Assembly (NCBI RefSeq): GCF_030687575.1 | Contig: NZ_CP117439.1 | Coordinates: forward strand, 3,897,501-3,961,500 | Reading direction: 5' to 3' | Source of the DNA: Pseudomonas sp. FP2309 | GTDB lineage: Bacteria > Pseudomonadota > Gammaproteobacteria > Pseudomonadales > Pseudomonadaceae | DNA: 64,000 bases | In this document: one piece after another, positions 53,378 to 63,129 of the stretch | Position numbering within the stretch: the stretch's first letter is position 1 | How the letters are laid out: each line of letters begins with the position of its first letter | Made by a program: the position numbers and the translations under genes | Notes under the pieces: model-generated | Told to the model about the DNA's origin: nothing | The model's database searches: none | The model's input: the letters and a program-made list of their open reading frames with translations, nothing else

Positions 53378-54718
53378 TCAGGCGTAATAGTCGACGGCGC
53401 TGGAGCCGATCACGGTGGAGGTCACCGGCGTCACGGCTTCAGCCACATCGATGGCGTTGCCGCTGTCGCCATTGTCAGCGCCGCGCCCGCCAGCGCTGCC
53501 AACGCCACGGGTCTGAGCCTGCTGTTGCTGCTGCTCCTGCCCACGGGACTGGTCGGACACATTGACGTCCACCTGCCCCATCCCCTGCTGGGCGAACATC
53601 TCTCGCAGGCGACCGGACTGGCTTTCCAGCGCTTCACGTACCACCGGATGTGCACTCATGAAGTTGACCTGGGCCTGCTGGTCGGCCGTCATGTTGACCT
53701 TGATATCCAGGCGTCCGAGTTCAGCAGGCTGCAATTGGATCTCCGCCGACTTGAGGTTGGCGCTGGACAGGTACATCACGCGGTTGACGATTTCATCGGT
53801 CCAACCGCTCTGGTGCATGGCCAGTGGCGCATTGGTCACCGGCGGCAGGGCGTTCGCGGTTTTCGGCGTGGCGGCCTGGGTCAGTGCCGCCAGACGATTG
53901 GCGAAGTCGTCAACGCGGGTATCGCTGCTGGCGCTCTTCAGGTCTTTGAGGCCGTCTTCGATCAAGCCGCTGAAGGCCTTGTCGCCGCCCTGGTCGGTAC
54001 TGTCTTTGGTGGCTTGCTGATCGACCATCGTGGCCATGCCGGCGGCGAAGTTCTGCGCGGCCGTCGGCTGATCCTGAAGAGTGGTCGGCGCGGTTTTGGC
54101 CGGCGCCTGACTGCTGGCTGACACATGTCCGCCCTGCTCCATCGCCAGACGCACAACCGGCATGGCATCCAGCGGGTCGGCCTCCGGGTCGAAGGTCGGC
54201 TTGGCCTCTTCGGTGGCGGCGATCGGCGCGGCCACCAACGGTTGGGCCTTGTCATCCTTGGCCGCTGCGACCGGGGCCGGGGTTTCCACCGGTACCGGCA
54301 CGGCCACCGGTGTGACGGAGGCAATCATGGCCGGGTCGACCACCGGATCAACCGCAGGCTGTTGCACCAGAGTCGGGTCGACCGGCGTTTCGCTCTCGGT
54401 GTCGGCGCTGTCGTCGGACGCAGCCGGCGGCTTGGCAGGCAAGGTATTGCCGCTATCGGCAACCGCCGGTGTACTGGCGGCAGGCTTGTCGCTGCCGGAT
54501 GACGGCTTGGCGCTGGCATCGGCAGGCTTGTCCCGCGTGGGCCTGGCCGCGTTGTCGTCGGCCTTTGCCGTGGGTTTCGAGCCCTGGCTGGCAAACACTT
54601 GAGCGAAGCCAGGGCCCTTGTCCCGTGGGTCCGCAGCCGCTACCGACGGGGTGGCGACAGGCGCTTGAGGCTTGGCCGCAGGGGCAGCCTGAAGAAGCGA
54701 ATTAGGGGCGACTGGCAT
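53378..54718 (-). CDS. fliK: Hook-length control protein FliK
   Basis: 446 residues from the ATG at 54718 (MPVAPNSLLQ), with GGAGA 9 nt upstream; the open frame upstream covers the promoter. The first 290 residues are Ala/Pro/Asp/Lys-rich and disordered, as in FliK. The C-terminal domain (about 310-420) has LKSAEIQLQPAELGRLDIKVNM and VREALESQSGRLREMFAQQG, the FliK signature. FliK is a secreted ruler that triggers the FlhB switch. It is a single-gene unit, with its own sigma54 site and a hairpin after its stop. Confidence 0.93.
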   Translation of the reverse strand: MPVAPNSLLQAAPAAKPQAPVATPSVAAADPRDKGPGFAQVFASQGSKPTAKADDNAARPTRDKPADASAKPSSGSDKPAASTPAVADSGNTLPAKPPAASDDSADTESETPVDPTLVQQPAVDPVVDPAMIASVTPVAVPVPVETPAPVAAAKDDKAQPLVAAPIAATEEAKPTFDPEADPLDAMPVVRLAMEQGGHVSASSQAPAKTAPTTLQDQPTAAQNFAAGMATMVDQQATKDSTDQGGDKAFSGLIEDGLKDLKSASSDTRVDDFANRLAALTQAATPKTANALPPVTNAPLAMHQSGWTDEIVNRVMYLSSANLKSAEIQLQPAELGRLDIKVNMTADQQAQVNFMSAHPVVREALESQSGRLREMFAQQGMGQVDVNVSDQSRGQEQQQQQAQTRGVGSAGGRGADNGDSGNAIDVAEAVTPVTSTVIGSSAVDYYA

Positions 54719-54770
54719 AAATAAAGGTCTCCACTGCATGGGGATCGGGGATGCAGTATCAGGAGCTAGA

Positions 54771-54785
54771 GCAAGAGTCGGGCCA
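54771..54785 (-). promoter_or_regulatory. Sigma54 promoter of fliK
   Basis: The minus strand reads TGGCCCGACTCTTGC, one base from TGGCAC-N5-TTGC, followed by T. It ends 53 nt before the fliK ATG and begins 21 nt after the hptB stop. Confidence 0.75.
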
Positions 54786-54805
54786 GATTTGTCAGCAACC
54801 TTCAA

Positions 54806-55153
54806 TCACAGCTCAAAGCGCTGCCGCTCGTGCTCGTACAACGGCCGCACCAGCGCGAATTCCTGATCGATCTCATCCACCAGGCGGCCCAGGTCAGCCT
54901 CGACCGGTTGCGCCGAACCGTCCTCCAGGCGCCGGCACAGCTCCGCCAGGCGCAATGCCCCCAGGTTGCCGCTGCTGCCCTTGAAGCTATGGGCAATGCG
55001 CCCCAATGCCTTGGCATCATCGCGCGCGTTGCGCAGCGCTTCGATGCGTTTCTGGGAATCATCAAGAAAGGTATCGAGCAACCTGGGGTACTCGCCTTCC
55101 ATGACTTCCTGCAAACCCGACAACACCTGCGGGTCCAAATGAATCTCTGCCAC
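54806..55153 (-). CDS. hptB: Histidine phosphotransfer protein HptB
   Basis: 115 residues, a single Hpt domain with the phospho-acceptor in IAHSFKGSSGNLGA (His55). In P. aeruginosa HptB takes phosphate from several hybrid kinases and passes it to HsbR, here encoded 30 bp upstream. The pathway tunes swarming, biofilm formation and the Gac/Rsm system. A start at the ATG at 55153 fits the family length. Confidence 0.88.
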   Translation of the reverse strand: MAEIHLDPQVLSGLQEVMEGEYPRLLDTFLDDSQKRIEALRNARDDAKALGRIAHSFKGSSGNLGALRLAELCRRLEDGSAQPVEADLGRLVDEIDQEFALVRPLYEHERQRFEL

Positions 55154-55183
55154 TTGCTCGCTCCCTGATCAAGAATCGGCGGA

Positions 55184-56902
55184 TTATGCCAGAGCCCCCC
55201 AGCAAAACTCCACGCAGACACTGCGCCCGCCGTCGGACCAGCGCACCTCGCTGCTTAATTGACGCACCAGGCTCAGGCCGCGCCCGGACAGACGGTCGAC
55301 ATCCAGCGGTCGCGCCAGCACCTGTTCCACGTCAAAGCCTGGGCCGCTGTCTTCCACGCGCAGGGTCATCTTGCCCCCCGTCCCGGTGGGCACCACCTGC
55401 ACATGCACGCGCACATAACCATTGTTCAACTGCGCCAGGCGGTCGTTACGTTGGCGATAGTACTCGGCAAACCCCTGGGCATCGCGCTTGAGTTGCGAGT
55501 CCAGCCCCAACACGCCGTGCTCCAGGGCGTTGGAGTACAGCTCGGCCATGACGCTATAGAGCGCCCCGCTCTGCTCGCGCAGTCCATGGATCTCCAGCAA
55601 CAGTTGCAACAGGTAGGGCAAAGGGTTGTAACGCTTGAGGGTGTCGGCGCGAAACTCAAAACTCACCGACCAGTCCAGCGGGCACGACTGGCCACTGTCG
55701 GCATACAACGGCCCCGTGGCCCGCAGCGACTGACCGGGTTGCAAGGTGATTTCGACCATGCTCACATCATCGCGCGCCTCGCCACGAAACGCCGCCAGCG
55801 CCTGCTCAATGTCGTCGAACAGACGATTCGGCTCGCGATTGGCGGCAAATACCTGCTGCAAACGCTCGACACCAAACAGTTGATCATTGGCATCAGCGGT
55901 ATCCAGCACGCCGTCAGACAGCAGGAACACTCGATCACCCACGGCCATCGGCCAGACTTCAGTGCGATCATCAAAGGCGTGCGCCGACAGCACGCCCAGC
56001 GGCAAATGCCGCGATTGCAGCGGCGTACGCTTGCCGGAGGCCACTTCGTGTACATAGCCTTCCGGCATGCCGCCGTTCCACACCTCCACCGCGCGCCGCT
56101 CGGTACTCAGGCACAACAAGGTGGCGCAGCAGAACATGTCCACCGGCAGGATGCGTTTGAGCTTGGCGTTCATCTCTCGCAGGATCTGCGTCAGGCCGTA
56201 GCCCTTGGCGGTCATGCCGTAGAACACTTCCGCCAGGGGCATGGCCCCCACCGCCGCCGGCAAGCCGTGCCCGGTGAAATCACCGAGCAACACGTGCATG
56301 TCGCCCGACGGCGTGTAGGCCGCGAGCAGCAAATCACCGTTGAACAGCGCATAGGGCGATTGCAGGTAGCGGATATTCGGCGCGGCGTTGATGCAGCCGG
56401 AATGCGCGACCTTATCAAACACCGCCTTGGCCACCCGTTGCTCATGCAGCAGATAGTCATGATGTTTGGCGATCTGGTCGCGCTGCTGCAACACCGTGGC
56501 CTGCAGCCGGCGCAAGCGGTCCATGGCATTGATCTTGGCGGCCAGGATCAGTTGGTTATAGGGCTTGGGCAGGAAGTCATCGCCGCCGGCGTCCAGGCAT
56601 TCAGCCAGGGCGGCACTTTCGCGCAGCGAGGTCAGGAAGATGATCGGCACCAGCGCCTCCCCCGCCAGTTGCTTGATCCACCGCGCCGCCCTGAAGCCAT
56701 CCATCACCGGCATCATGGCGTCCATCAACACCAGTTGCGGACGCTCACGGGCGAACACCTCCACGGCTTCCTCGCCATTGCTGGCGGTCAGCACGTGATG
56801 GCCCTGTCGCCGTACGATGGTCGACAGCAACAGCAGGTCGGCGGCACTGTCTTCGACGATCAGGATCGTCAACGGCTCAATAGCCGGGGCCAGGGCGCTC
56901 AA
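55184..56902 (-). CDS. hsbR: HsbR: receiver, PP2C phosphatase and anti-sigma-type kinase
   Basis: 572 residues. Receiver domain about 10-130 (ILIVEDSAADLLLLS; Asp61 in LVLMDAMMPVMDG); a coiled coil; a SpoIIE/PP2C phosphatase domain about 175-390 (GDLLLAAYTPSGDMHVLLGDFTGHGLPAA, given as its first half, and LLSDGVLDTADAND); and a HATPase anti-sigma kinase domain about 430-572 (ELYSNALEHGVLG; GRGLSLVRQL). HsbR is known to switch HsbA between phosphorylated and free forms, depending on its own phosphorylation by HptB. It overlaps hsbA by 4 bp. Confidence 0.9.
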   Translation of the reverse strand: MSALAPAIEPLTILIVEDSAADLLLLSTIVRRQGHHVLTASNGEEAVEVFARERPQLVLMDAMMPVMDGFRAARWIKQLAGEALVPIIFLTSLRESAALAECLDAGGDDFLPKPYNQLILAAKINAMDRLRRLQATVLQQRDQIAKHHDYLLHEQRVAKAVFDKVAHSGCINAAPNIRYLQSPYALFNGDLLLAAYTPSGDMHVLLGDFTGHGLPAAVGAMPLAEVFYGMTAKGYGLTQILREMNAKLKRILPVDMFCCATLLCLSTERRAVEVWNGGMPEGYVHEVASGKRTPLQSRHLPLGVLSAHAFDDRTEVWPMAVGDRVFLLSDGVLDTADANDQLFGVERLQQVFAANREPNRLFDDIEQALAAFRGEARDDVSMVEITLQPGQSLRATGPLYADSGQSCPLDWSVSFEFRADTLKRYNPLPYLLQLLLEIHGLREQSGALYSVMAELYSNALEHGVLGLDSQLKRDAQGFAEYYRQRNDRLAQLNNGYVRVHVQVVPTGTGGKMTLRVEDSGPGFDVEQVLARPLDVDRLSGRGLSLVRQLSSEVRWSDGGRSVCVEFCWGALA

Positions 56903-57204
56903 TTGATGTCGAACAACTTGTCGAAGTTGGAGATGGCGAGGATCTTGCGCACGTCGGAGCTGGTGTTGATCACCATGACCTGCGACTCGTCACCGCCTGC
57001 GTGATCACGCAGCAGCAGGAGCATGCCCAGGGCCGAGCTGTCCATGTAGGTGGTTTCTTTGAGGTCGATCACATACAGCTCAGGCACCTTGTAGAAACGC
57101 TCGTAAGCGTCACGAAACATCTGATGGCTGCCGAAATCGAACCGGCCCTTGATTGCAATCGTCAACTTCTTCCCGTCCAGGGATACTTCTGACTCGACTG
57201 ACAT
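56899..57204 (-). CDS. hsbA: Anti-sigma factor antagonist HsbA
   Basis: 101 residues of the STAS (SpoIIAA-like) family with the phosphorylatable serine in YMDSSALGMLL (Ser56). In P. aeruginosa unphosphorylated HsbA binds the anti-sigma factor FlgM and so frees FliA; phosphorylated HsbA acts through the diguanylate cyclase HsbD. It is the first gene of hsbA-hsbR-hptB in transcription order and overlaps hsbR (ATGA). Its place inside the flagellar cluster fits the role with FliA. Confidence 0.9.
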   Translation of the reverse strand: MSVESEVSLDGKKLTIAIKGRFDFGSHQMFRDAYERFYKVPELYVIDLKETTYMDSSALGMLLLLRDHAGGDESQVMVINTSSDVRKILAISNFDKLFDIN

Positions 57205-57281
57205 GCGACTGCTTCCTTGTCATTGGCAATATGCAACAAGGTGTAGCAGGTGATGGGGATGTGGGCAACTTCTGGCCAGGA

Positions 57282-57731
57282 TCAATACACATCTTTGCGC
57301 GGCATGCGCTGGGACAGCTCATCGAGCAGCTTCTGCTCGCGCTTGTCTTCCAACGCCCGCGCCTCGTCGATATAGCGCTGCACCAGCTTGCGCAGGCCTT
57401 CCACGCGGGCGAATGCCTGCTGCCAGCTCTCACGGGCCTTATCGAGGTTGTTCTGATGCCAGGCCAGGCTTTGGCGCTGCTGACCGACCGCCGTTTCCAG
57501 TTGATTGAGAAAGCCCTGATAGCCCATCAGCCACTGGCCCGACACGCCCTGGGTGCCGCGCTCGATCCACTGTTGCTGGTACTCGGCGCGAAAGCGTTCA
57601 AGATCGCCCAGCTTGCTTTCGGCCAGGCGCACCTGGCCCTGAAAGTAGCCCAGGCGCTGCACTGCGGTTTTTTCGGCCTTCTCGGCCATGTCCACCACGG
57701 GCGCCAGGCGGGCAGCACGACTGTTGGCCAT
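57282..57731 (-). CDS. fliJ: Flagellar export chaperone FliJ
   Basis: 149 residues, almost wholly coiled coil (QRLGYFQGQVRLAESKLGD and WHQNNLDKARESWQQAF), the normal form of FliJ. It escorts empty chaperones to FlhA and sits in the centre of the FliI hexamer. It is the last gene of fliEFGHIJ, 3 bp after fliI; the next unit, hsbA, begins 77 bp further on. Confidence 0.93.
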   Translation of the reverse strand: MANSRAARLAPVVDMAEKAEKTAVQRLGYFQGQVRLAESKLGDLERFRAEYQQQWIERGTQGVSGQWLMGYQGFLNQLETAVGQQRQSLAWHQNNLDKARESWQQAFARVEGLRKLVQRYIDEARALEDKREQKLLDELSQRMPRKDVY

Positions 57732-57734
57732 GGC

Positions 57735-59093
57735 TTAGCCGCCTGGCGCAGGGGCGAAGATGGACTGCAAATGCGCTTCGCTTTCACCCATGCTGATCTT
57801 GTCGTTGAGGCCCTGGCGCAGGTAGGTCACCAACTGCGGTTGCAGGGCAATCGCCAGGTCGGTGTCGCGGTCACCACCGGCGACGTAGGCGCCCACGCTG
57901 ATCAGGTCGCGGCTCTGTTGATAGCGCGACCACAACTGCTTGAACTGCTGGGCGCGGATCATGTGTTCCGGTGTGACCACCGCCGGCATGACCCGACTGA
58001 TGGACGCTTCGATATCGATGGCCGGGTAGTGCCCTTCTTCGGCCAGCCGCCGCGACAGCACGATGTGGCCGTCGAGCACACCCCGCGCCGAGTCGGCAAT
58101 CGGGTCCTGCTGGTCATCGCCTTCGGACAATACGGTGTAGAACGCCGTGATCGAACCGCCACCGGCCTCGGCATTGCCCGCGCGCTCCACCAGCTTGGGC
58201 AGCTTGGCGAACACCGAGGGCGGGTAGCCTTTGGTCGCGGGCGGCTCTCCGATGGCCAGGGCAATTTCCCGCTGGGCCTGGGCGAAACGTGTGAGCGAGT
58301 CCATCAGCAACAGGACGTTCTTGCCCTTGTCGCGAAAATATTCGGCGATGCGCGTGCAATACATCGCGGCGCGCAGGCGCATCAGCGGCGCATCGTCGGC
58401 GGGCGACGCCACCACCACCGAGCGTTTGAGACCTTCTTCACCGAGGCTGTGCTCGATGAACTCCTTGACTTCCCTGCCCCGCTCGCCGATCAGCCCGACC
58501 ACGATGATGTCGGCCTCGGTAAAGCGGGTCATCATGCCCAGCAACACCGACTTACCTACACCCGTACCGGCGAACAGGCCCAGACGCTGGCCGCGGCCGA
58601 CCGTCAACAAACCGTTGATGCTGCGAATCCCCACATCCAGCGGCACGCTGATGGGGTTGCGGTTGAGGGGGTTGATGGTCGGGCCGTCCATCGGCACCCA
58701 GTCTTCGGCCTTCATGCCACCCTTGCCGTCCAGCGCGCGACCGGCGCCGTCGAGCACACGGCCGAGCATGCTCATGCCCATCGGCAGGCGGCCCGTGTCT
58801 GCCAGGGGCACCACGCGCGCACCGGGGGCGATGCCCGCCAGGCTGCCGACCGGCATCAAAAAGATTTTATTGCCGGAAAAACCCATCACTTCGGCTTCGA
58901 CCTGCACCGGGTGGTAGCTGTCGTCGTTGATCACCATGCAGCGGCTGCCCATGGCGGCGCGCAGGCCTTCGGCTTCGAGGGTCAGGCCGACCATGCGCAA
59001 CAGGCGCCCTTCGAGGATCGGCTGCCCAGGCAACTCGGTGGCCTCGGTATAACCGTCCAGACGCTTGGCGAAGCTGGTGCGATCAAGGCGCAT
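57735..59093 (-). CDS. fliI: Flagellum-specific ATPase FliI
   Basis: 452 residues of the F1-beta-like ATPases. Walker [12 protein letters not shown] (about 174-184), Walker [21 protein letters not shown], and [19 protein letters not shown]. It forms a hexamer below the export gate with FliH and FliJ. Overlaps fliH by 11 bp, so the two are coupled. Confidence 0.97.
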   Translation of the reverse strand: MRLDRTSFAKRLDGYTEATELPGQPILEGRLLRMVGLTLEAEGLRAAMGSRCMVINDDSYHPVQVEAEVMGFSGNKIFLMPVGSLAGIAPGARVVPLADTGRLPMGMSMLGRVLDGAGRALDGKGGMKAEDWVPMDGPTINPLNRNPISVPLDVGIRSINGLLTVGRGQRLGLFAGTGVGKSVLLGMMTRFTEADIIVVGLIGERGREVKEFIEHSLGEEGLKRSVVVASPADDAPLMRLRAAMYCTRIAEYFRDKGKNVLLLMDSLTRFAQAQREIALAIGEPPATKGYPPSVFAKLPKLVERAGNAEAGGGSITAFYTVLSEGDDQQDPIADSARGVLDGHIVLSRRLAEEGHYPAIDIEASISRVMPAVVTPEHMIRAQQFKQLWSRYQQSRDLISVGAYVAGGDRDTDLAIALQPQLVTYLRQGLNDKISMGESEAHLQSIFAPAPGG

Positions 59094-59847
59094 CGGCGGC
59101 GTCCAGGTCCACGCTCAGGTCGGGCTCGGCCGGGTTGAGCGCTTGCTCGTGCTGCTGGTCCAGCAGCTTGGCCATGATCTGACTGATGCGGGTTTCCACC
59201 GTGGCATCAATGCGGCTGTGTTCGGTCTCGACCCGGCAACCGCCCGGTTGCAGCGCGGCGTCTTCGACGATGCGCCAGGTTTCTTCGTGGCGCTCGCGCA
59301 GGGCTTTGACCTGCTCGAAGTCCTGCGGGTTGATATACAACCGCACGTTGCCCACGCCCAGAGGCAGCAGCTTGAGGGCTTCGCGCATCACGCTTTCGAT
59401 CTGGCTGGAATCGAGCACCAGTTCGCGCTGGATCACCTGGCGCGCAATGTGCTCCACCAGGCGCACCATGGCTTTTTCAATCTGCGAATCCTGCTCGGCG
59501 ATGGGCTCGAACAGCCCGCCCATCAAGCGTTCCAGGCTGGCCAGCTTGACGCTCAGCGCCGCCTCGGCTTCCTGGCGCACTTTGAGAGTGGTGCTGCGAA
59601 AACCGTCTTTCTCACCGGCGGCGAAGCCTTCGTTGTAGGCTTCCTGGCGGATGCTTTCCAACTCTTCCAAGGTCAGTGGCTGGACCTCTTCGAGCGGTAC
59701 TTCTTCCATCTCCACCGGTTGTTCGACAACCGGTTCCGGCTCGGGCTCGGGCACGTGCGGGTCGAAGCTGGGCAACGACCAGATGTCGAACCCACCGACA
59801 TCCCGTGCGCGAATCAGATCGCTGGGCGCCTCATCTTTGTTCGACAT
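59083..59847 (-). CDS. fliH: Flagellar ATPase regulator FliH
   Basis: 254 residues. An N-terminal acidic part, a Glu/Pro region ([16 protein letters not shown]), a coiled coil (about 75-130) and the conserved C-terminal domain with [17 protein letters not shown] and [16 protein letters not shown]. FliH holds FliI and links it to the C-ring through FliN. The gene lies 10 bp after fliG and overlaps fliI. Confidence 0.94.
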   Translation of the reverse strand: MSNKDEAPSDLIRARDVGGFDIWSLPSFDPHVPEPEPEPVVEQPVEMEEVPLEEVQPLTLEELESIRQEAYNEGFAAGEKDGFRSTTLKVRQEAEAALSVKLASLERLMGGLFEPIAEQDSQIEKAMVRLVEHIARQVIQRELVLDSSQIESVMREALKLLPLGVGNVRLYINPQDFEQVKALRERHEETWRIVEDAALQPGGCRVETEHSRIDATVETRISQIMAKLLDQQHEQALNPAEPDLSVDLDAADAP

Positions 59848-59857
59848 GCAAAGCGCC

Positions 59858-60877
59858 TTAGATCATTTCTTCGCCGCCCTTCCCACCGAGAACGATTTCT
59901 CCGGCTTCGGCCATACGGCGGGCAATGGTGAGGATTTCTTTCTGCGCGGTTTCCACGTCGCTGACACGCACCGGGCCCTTGGCCTCCAGGTCGTCGCGCA
60001 GCAGCTCGGAAGCCCGCTTGGACATGTTCTTGAAGATCTTCTCTTTGACGCCTTCGTCGGAACCCTTGAGGGCCAGCACCAGCACGTCCGAAGACACTTC
60101 GCGCAGCAACGCCTGGATGCCACGGTCGTCGACATCGGAGAGGTTGTTGAACACGAACATGAGGTCTTCGATCTGACCGGACAGGGTGTCGTCGATCTCG
60201 CGGATCGAGTCCATCAACTGGCCTTCGACCGAACTGTCGAGGAAGTTCATGATATCGGCCGCGCGCTTGATGCCACCCAAGGTGGTGCGCGAGGCATTCG
60301 AGTTGCCAGAGAACTGCTTCTCCAGAATGGTGTTCAATTCTTTCAGGGCGGCCGGCTGTACGGTGTTCAGCGACGACACGCGCAGGATGATGTCCAGACG
60401 CACTTTATGGTCAAAGTGGCCCAGCACTTCACCGGCCTGGTCGGGGTCGAGGTAGGCCACCACGATTGCCTGGATCTGCGGGTGCTCGTAGCGGATCACA
60501 TCGGCGACGGCACGCGGCTCCATCCACTTGAGGCTGTCGAGGCCACTGGTGTTGCCGCCCAGCAGGATGCGGTCGATCAGCCCATTGGCCTTGTCTTCGC
60601 CCAGGGCCGAGGTGAGCATCTTGCGGATGTAGCTGTCGGAACCCACGCCCAGGCTGGTCTGGTCGCCGACGATCTCGACGAACTCGCTCATCACCTGTTC
60701 GACTTGCTCACGGTGCACATTGCGCATTTGCGCCATGGCCACGCCGACACGCTGAACCTCTTTGGGGCCCATGTGGCGCAGCACTTGGGCGGCGTCGGTT
60801 TCCCCCAGCGACAGCAGCAGGACTGCGGCTTTGTCGACCCGGGAGAGTTTGGCAACAGCGGCTCGATTATCACTCAT
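59858..60877 (-). CDS. fliG: Flagellar motor switch protein FliG
   Basis: 339 residues with the three FliG domains: N-terminal (LSRVDKAAVLLLSLGETDAAQVL, binds FliF), middle with the EHPQ motif in RYEHPQIQAIVVAYLD, and C-terminal with the charged torque helix (KGSDEGVKEKIFKNMSKRAS). It meets the stators MotC/MotD and the stators encoded elsewhere. It overlaps fliF by 8 bp. Confidence 0.97.
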   Translation of the reverse strand: MSDNRAAVAKLSRVDKAAVLLLSLGETDAAQVLRHMGPKEVQRVGVAMAQMRNVHREQVEQVMSEFVEIVGDQTSLGVGSDSYIRKMLTSALGEDKANGLIDRILLGGNTSGLDSLKWMEPRAVADVIRYEHPQIQAIVVAYLDPDQAGEVLGHFDHKVRLDIILRVSSLNTVQPAALKELNTILEKQFSGNSNASRTTLGGIKRAADIMNFLDSSVEGQLMDSIREIDDTLSGQIEDLMFVFNNLSDVDDRGIQALLREVSSDVLVLALKGSDEGVKEKIFKNMSKRASELLRDDLEAKGPVRVSDVETAQKEILTIARRMAEAGEIVLGGKGGEEMI

Positions 60878-62651
60878 CTGCGTTGATCCACTCTTTCACG
60901 ACCTGGGCCACACGACCCGGGTCTTCTGCTACCAGACTTTTGATTGCGTTCAACTGAGCGTCGTAACCTTCGCTCGGACTAGGCAACAGAATGCTTTGCG
61001 GGCCGCCGAGGCTGACGCGGTCGTTGGCCAGTTCGCCATCCAGGCCGCCCATGCCACCGAGCTCGACATCGCCGCCGCCAAACGCCGCCAGCTGTTGCTT
61101 CTTGCCGTTGCCGGTGATGTTGTTGAGCACCGGGCGCAGCACGCCGAACACCAGCACCAGGATGAACAACACCCCCAGCACTTGCTTGACGATGTCCCAG
61201 AACCACGGCTGGGTGTAGAACGCCGCTTCGGCGATGACTTCACCACGCTCGGCGGAGAACGGCATGTTGATCACGCTCACGCTGTCCCCACGGCTGGCGT
61301 CAAAACCGACGGCGTCCTGCACAAGACGGGTGAAGCGCGCCAATTCGTCGGCGCTCCATGGAGCGCGGGTAACGGCGCCGTCCGCGGGGTTGACCTTGAC
61401 CTGGTCATCGACCACCACCGACACCGACAGACGATTGACGCGCCCTTGCTGCTGCTTGGTGTGGCTGATGGAACGGTCGAGTTCGAAGTTCTTGGTGGAC
61501 TGGTTACGCTTGTCCGCCGGGTACGGGGCGAGCATCGGCTGGCCGGTGGCCGGGTCCATGATTTGCTGACCGTTGGCGTCCAACAGTGGCTGGCCAGGCT
61601 GAATCGCGCCCGCCGCAGCCGCAGTGCCGCCAGTGGTTTGCGGGGCCGAGGCCGGTGCCGGTGGCTGGTTGCTCAGGGCACCCGGCACACCTTGCGGGCC
61701 ATTGCTGGCAGTGCGTTGTTCGCTGGTGGACTGCTCGCTGCGCAAGGCCGGCTGGTCAGGGTTGAATTGTTCGGAGGTCGACTCGACGGCACTGAAGTCC
61801 ACGTCGGCGGACACTTCAGCTTTGTAGCGGTCGTTGCCCAGCACCGGCTGCAGGATGTTGTGCACACGCTGGGTGAGCATGCTTTCCATGCGGCGGCTGT
61901 AGTCGAACTGCTTGCCGGCCATGGTCAGTGCGGAGTTCTCCGCCTGGTCGGACAGCAGGTTGCCCTTTTGGTCCACCACGGTGATCTGGGATTTGCTCAG
62001 TTCGGGAACGCTGGTGGCCACCAGGTTGATGATCGCCATCACCTGGCCAGGCTCCAGGGAGCGGCCGGAAAACAGCTCGACCAGCACCGAAGCGCTTGGC
62101 TTGCGCTCATCGCGCACAAACACCGAGCTTTTCGGAATAGCCAGGTGCACGCGGGCGCCCTTGACGTTGTTCAAGCTGGAGATGGTGCGCGCCAGCTCGC
62201 CTTCCAGGCCCCGACGGTAGCGAGTCGCTTCCATGAACTGGCTGGTACCCAGGCCCTGGTCCTTGTCGAGGATCTCAAAGCCGATGTTGCTGTCGGACGG
62301 CGTCACACCGGCGGCGGCCAGTTTCATGCGCGCACGGGCCACATCGTCGGCCTTGACCAGCAAAGCGCCGGAATTGGGTTCTACGGTATAGGCGATGTCG
62401 GCGGCGGCCAGGGTTTCCATGATCTGCTTGGAATCCATACCCGCCAGGCTGCCGTACAGCGGCCGGTAATCAGGTTGCTGCGACCACAACACCACGGCAA
62501 AACCAATCGCCACGCTGGCAGCCAGGCCAACCAACAGGCCCACCTGACGCAACATGGTCATTTCCGAGAGGTTTTCCAGGAACGACAGGCCGAACAGCGG
62601 CGGCTTGCCGTCTGCCTTGGCGGGTACGTTGTCCACGACTGCTTCTGCCAT
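60870..62651 (-). CDS. fliF: Flagellar MS-ring protein FliF
   Basis: 593 residues with two membrane helices (about 35-53: QVGLLVGLAASVAIGFAVVLW; and about 485-505: VLGVLFILVLVFGVLRPVL) and the periplasmic ring-building motifs between (KLAAAGVTPSDSNIGFEILD; ARVHLAIPKSSVFVRDE). The C-terminal tail binds FliG. The periplasmic part includes an Ala/Pro/Gln-rich stretch near 320-390. It is the base on which the motor and export gate are built, and in polar bacteria FlhF directs it to the pole. Confidence 0.97.
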   Translation of the reverse strand: MAEAVVDNVPAKADGKPPLFGLSFLENLSEMTMLRQVGLLVGLAASVAIGFAVVLWSQQPDYRPLYGSLAGMDSKQIMETLAAADIAYTVEPNSGALLVKADDVARARMKLAAAGVTPSDSNIGFEILDKDQGLGTSQFMEATRYRRGLEGELARTISSLNNVKGARVHLAIPKSSVFVRDERKPSASVLVELFSGRSLEPGQVMAIINLVATSVPELSKSQITVVDQKGNLLSDQAENSALTMAGKQFDYSRRMESMLTQRVHNILQPVLGNDRYKAEVSADVDFSAVESTSEQFNPDQPALRSEQSTSEQRTASNGPQGVPGALSNQPPAPASAPQTTGGTAAAAGAIQPGQPLLDANGQQIMDPATGQPMLAPYPADKRNQSTKNFELDRSISHTKQQQGRVNRLSVSVVVDDQVKVNPADGAVTRAPWSADELARFTRLVQDAVGFDASRGDSVSVINMPFSAERGEVIAEAAFYTQPWFWDIVKQVLGVLFILVLVFGVLRPVLNNITGNGKKQQLAAFGGGDVELGGMGGLDGELANDRVSLGGPQSILLPSPSEGYDAQLNAIKSLVAEDPGRVAQVVKEWINADE

Positions 62652-62667
62652 GACTTAAATCTCGCCC

Positions 62668-62997
62668 TTAAACCGGCATCTGCATGATGTCTTGATAGGC
62701 CTGAACCAGCTTGTTACGCACTTGGGTCAGGGCCTGAAAGGAGACGCTGGCCTTTTGCGAAGCGACCATCACATCGGTGAGGTCCACGCCGCTTTTGCCG
62801 ATCTCGAACGCGTTGGCCAACTGGCTGGAGGCTTGCTGGGTATCACTGACTTTGTTGATGGCCTGGCCGAGCATGTCGGCGAAGCTGCTTTGGCTCAATT
62901 CCGGCGCTGGCGCGACGGATTTCGGCTGAGCCATGGCATCCATCTGCATGGAGCGCATATCCAACATCAACCGATTGAACTCAATACCCTGGCTCAT
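62668..62997 (-). CDS. fliE: Flagellar rod adaptor protein FliE
   Basis: 109 residues from the ATG at 62997 ([12 protein letters not shown]), with AGAAGG upstream; the open frame before it covers leader. Signature FLEX-type region [22 protein letters not shown] is seen in parts as LANAFEIG and [15 protein letters not shown], and [18 protein letters not shown] at the C-terminus. It joins the MS ring to the rod and is the first secreted subunit. It leads the fliEFGHIJ operon behind a perfect sigma54 site. Confidence 0.95.
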   Translation of the reverse strand: MSQGIEFNRLMLDMRSMQMDAMAQPKSVAPAPELSQSSFADMLGQAINKVSDTQQASSQLANAFEIGKSGVDLTDVMVASQKASVSFQALTQVRNKLVQAYQDIMQMPV

Positions 62998-63060
62998 GAC
63001 CTTCTCTCTCCGACAACCCGTATTTTTTTTGACGCTACGCCGCAATTACTAGGGGAAGTA

Positions 63061-63075
63061 GCAACAAGGGTGCCA
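63061..63075 (-). promoter_or_regulatory. Sigma54 promoter of the fliE operon
   Basis: The minus strand reads TGGCACCCTTGTTGC, a perfect TGGCAC-N5-TTGC, followed by T. It ends 64 nt before the fliE ATG. FleR, encoded just upstream, is the known activator of this class of promoter. An A8 tract (T8 on the plus strand, 63023-63030) lies in the leader. Confidence 0.92.
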
Positions 63076-63129
63076 GCTCTGTATCAACTCGTAAGAAAAG
63101 GCGACAAACGTTGTCAGGCTTGTTACCGG

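Noticed and set aside
57265..57278. Possible sigma54 site near the start of hsbA
   Set aside because: The GG and GC cores are 9 nt apart instead of 10, so it would not be read by sigma54.
63100..63129. Hairpin GACAA-ACG-TTGTC after fleR as terminator
   Set aside because: Only a 5-6 bp stem with a mismatch and a short T-run; too weak to call.
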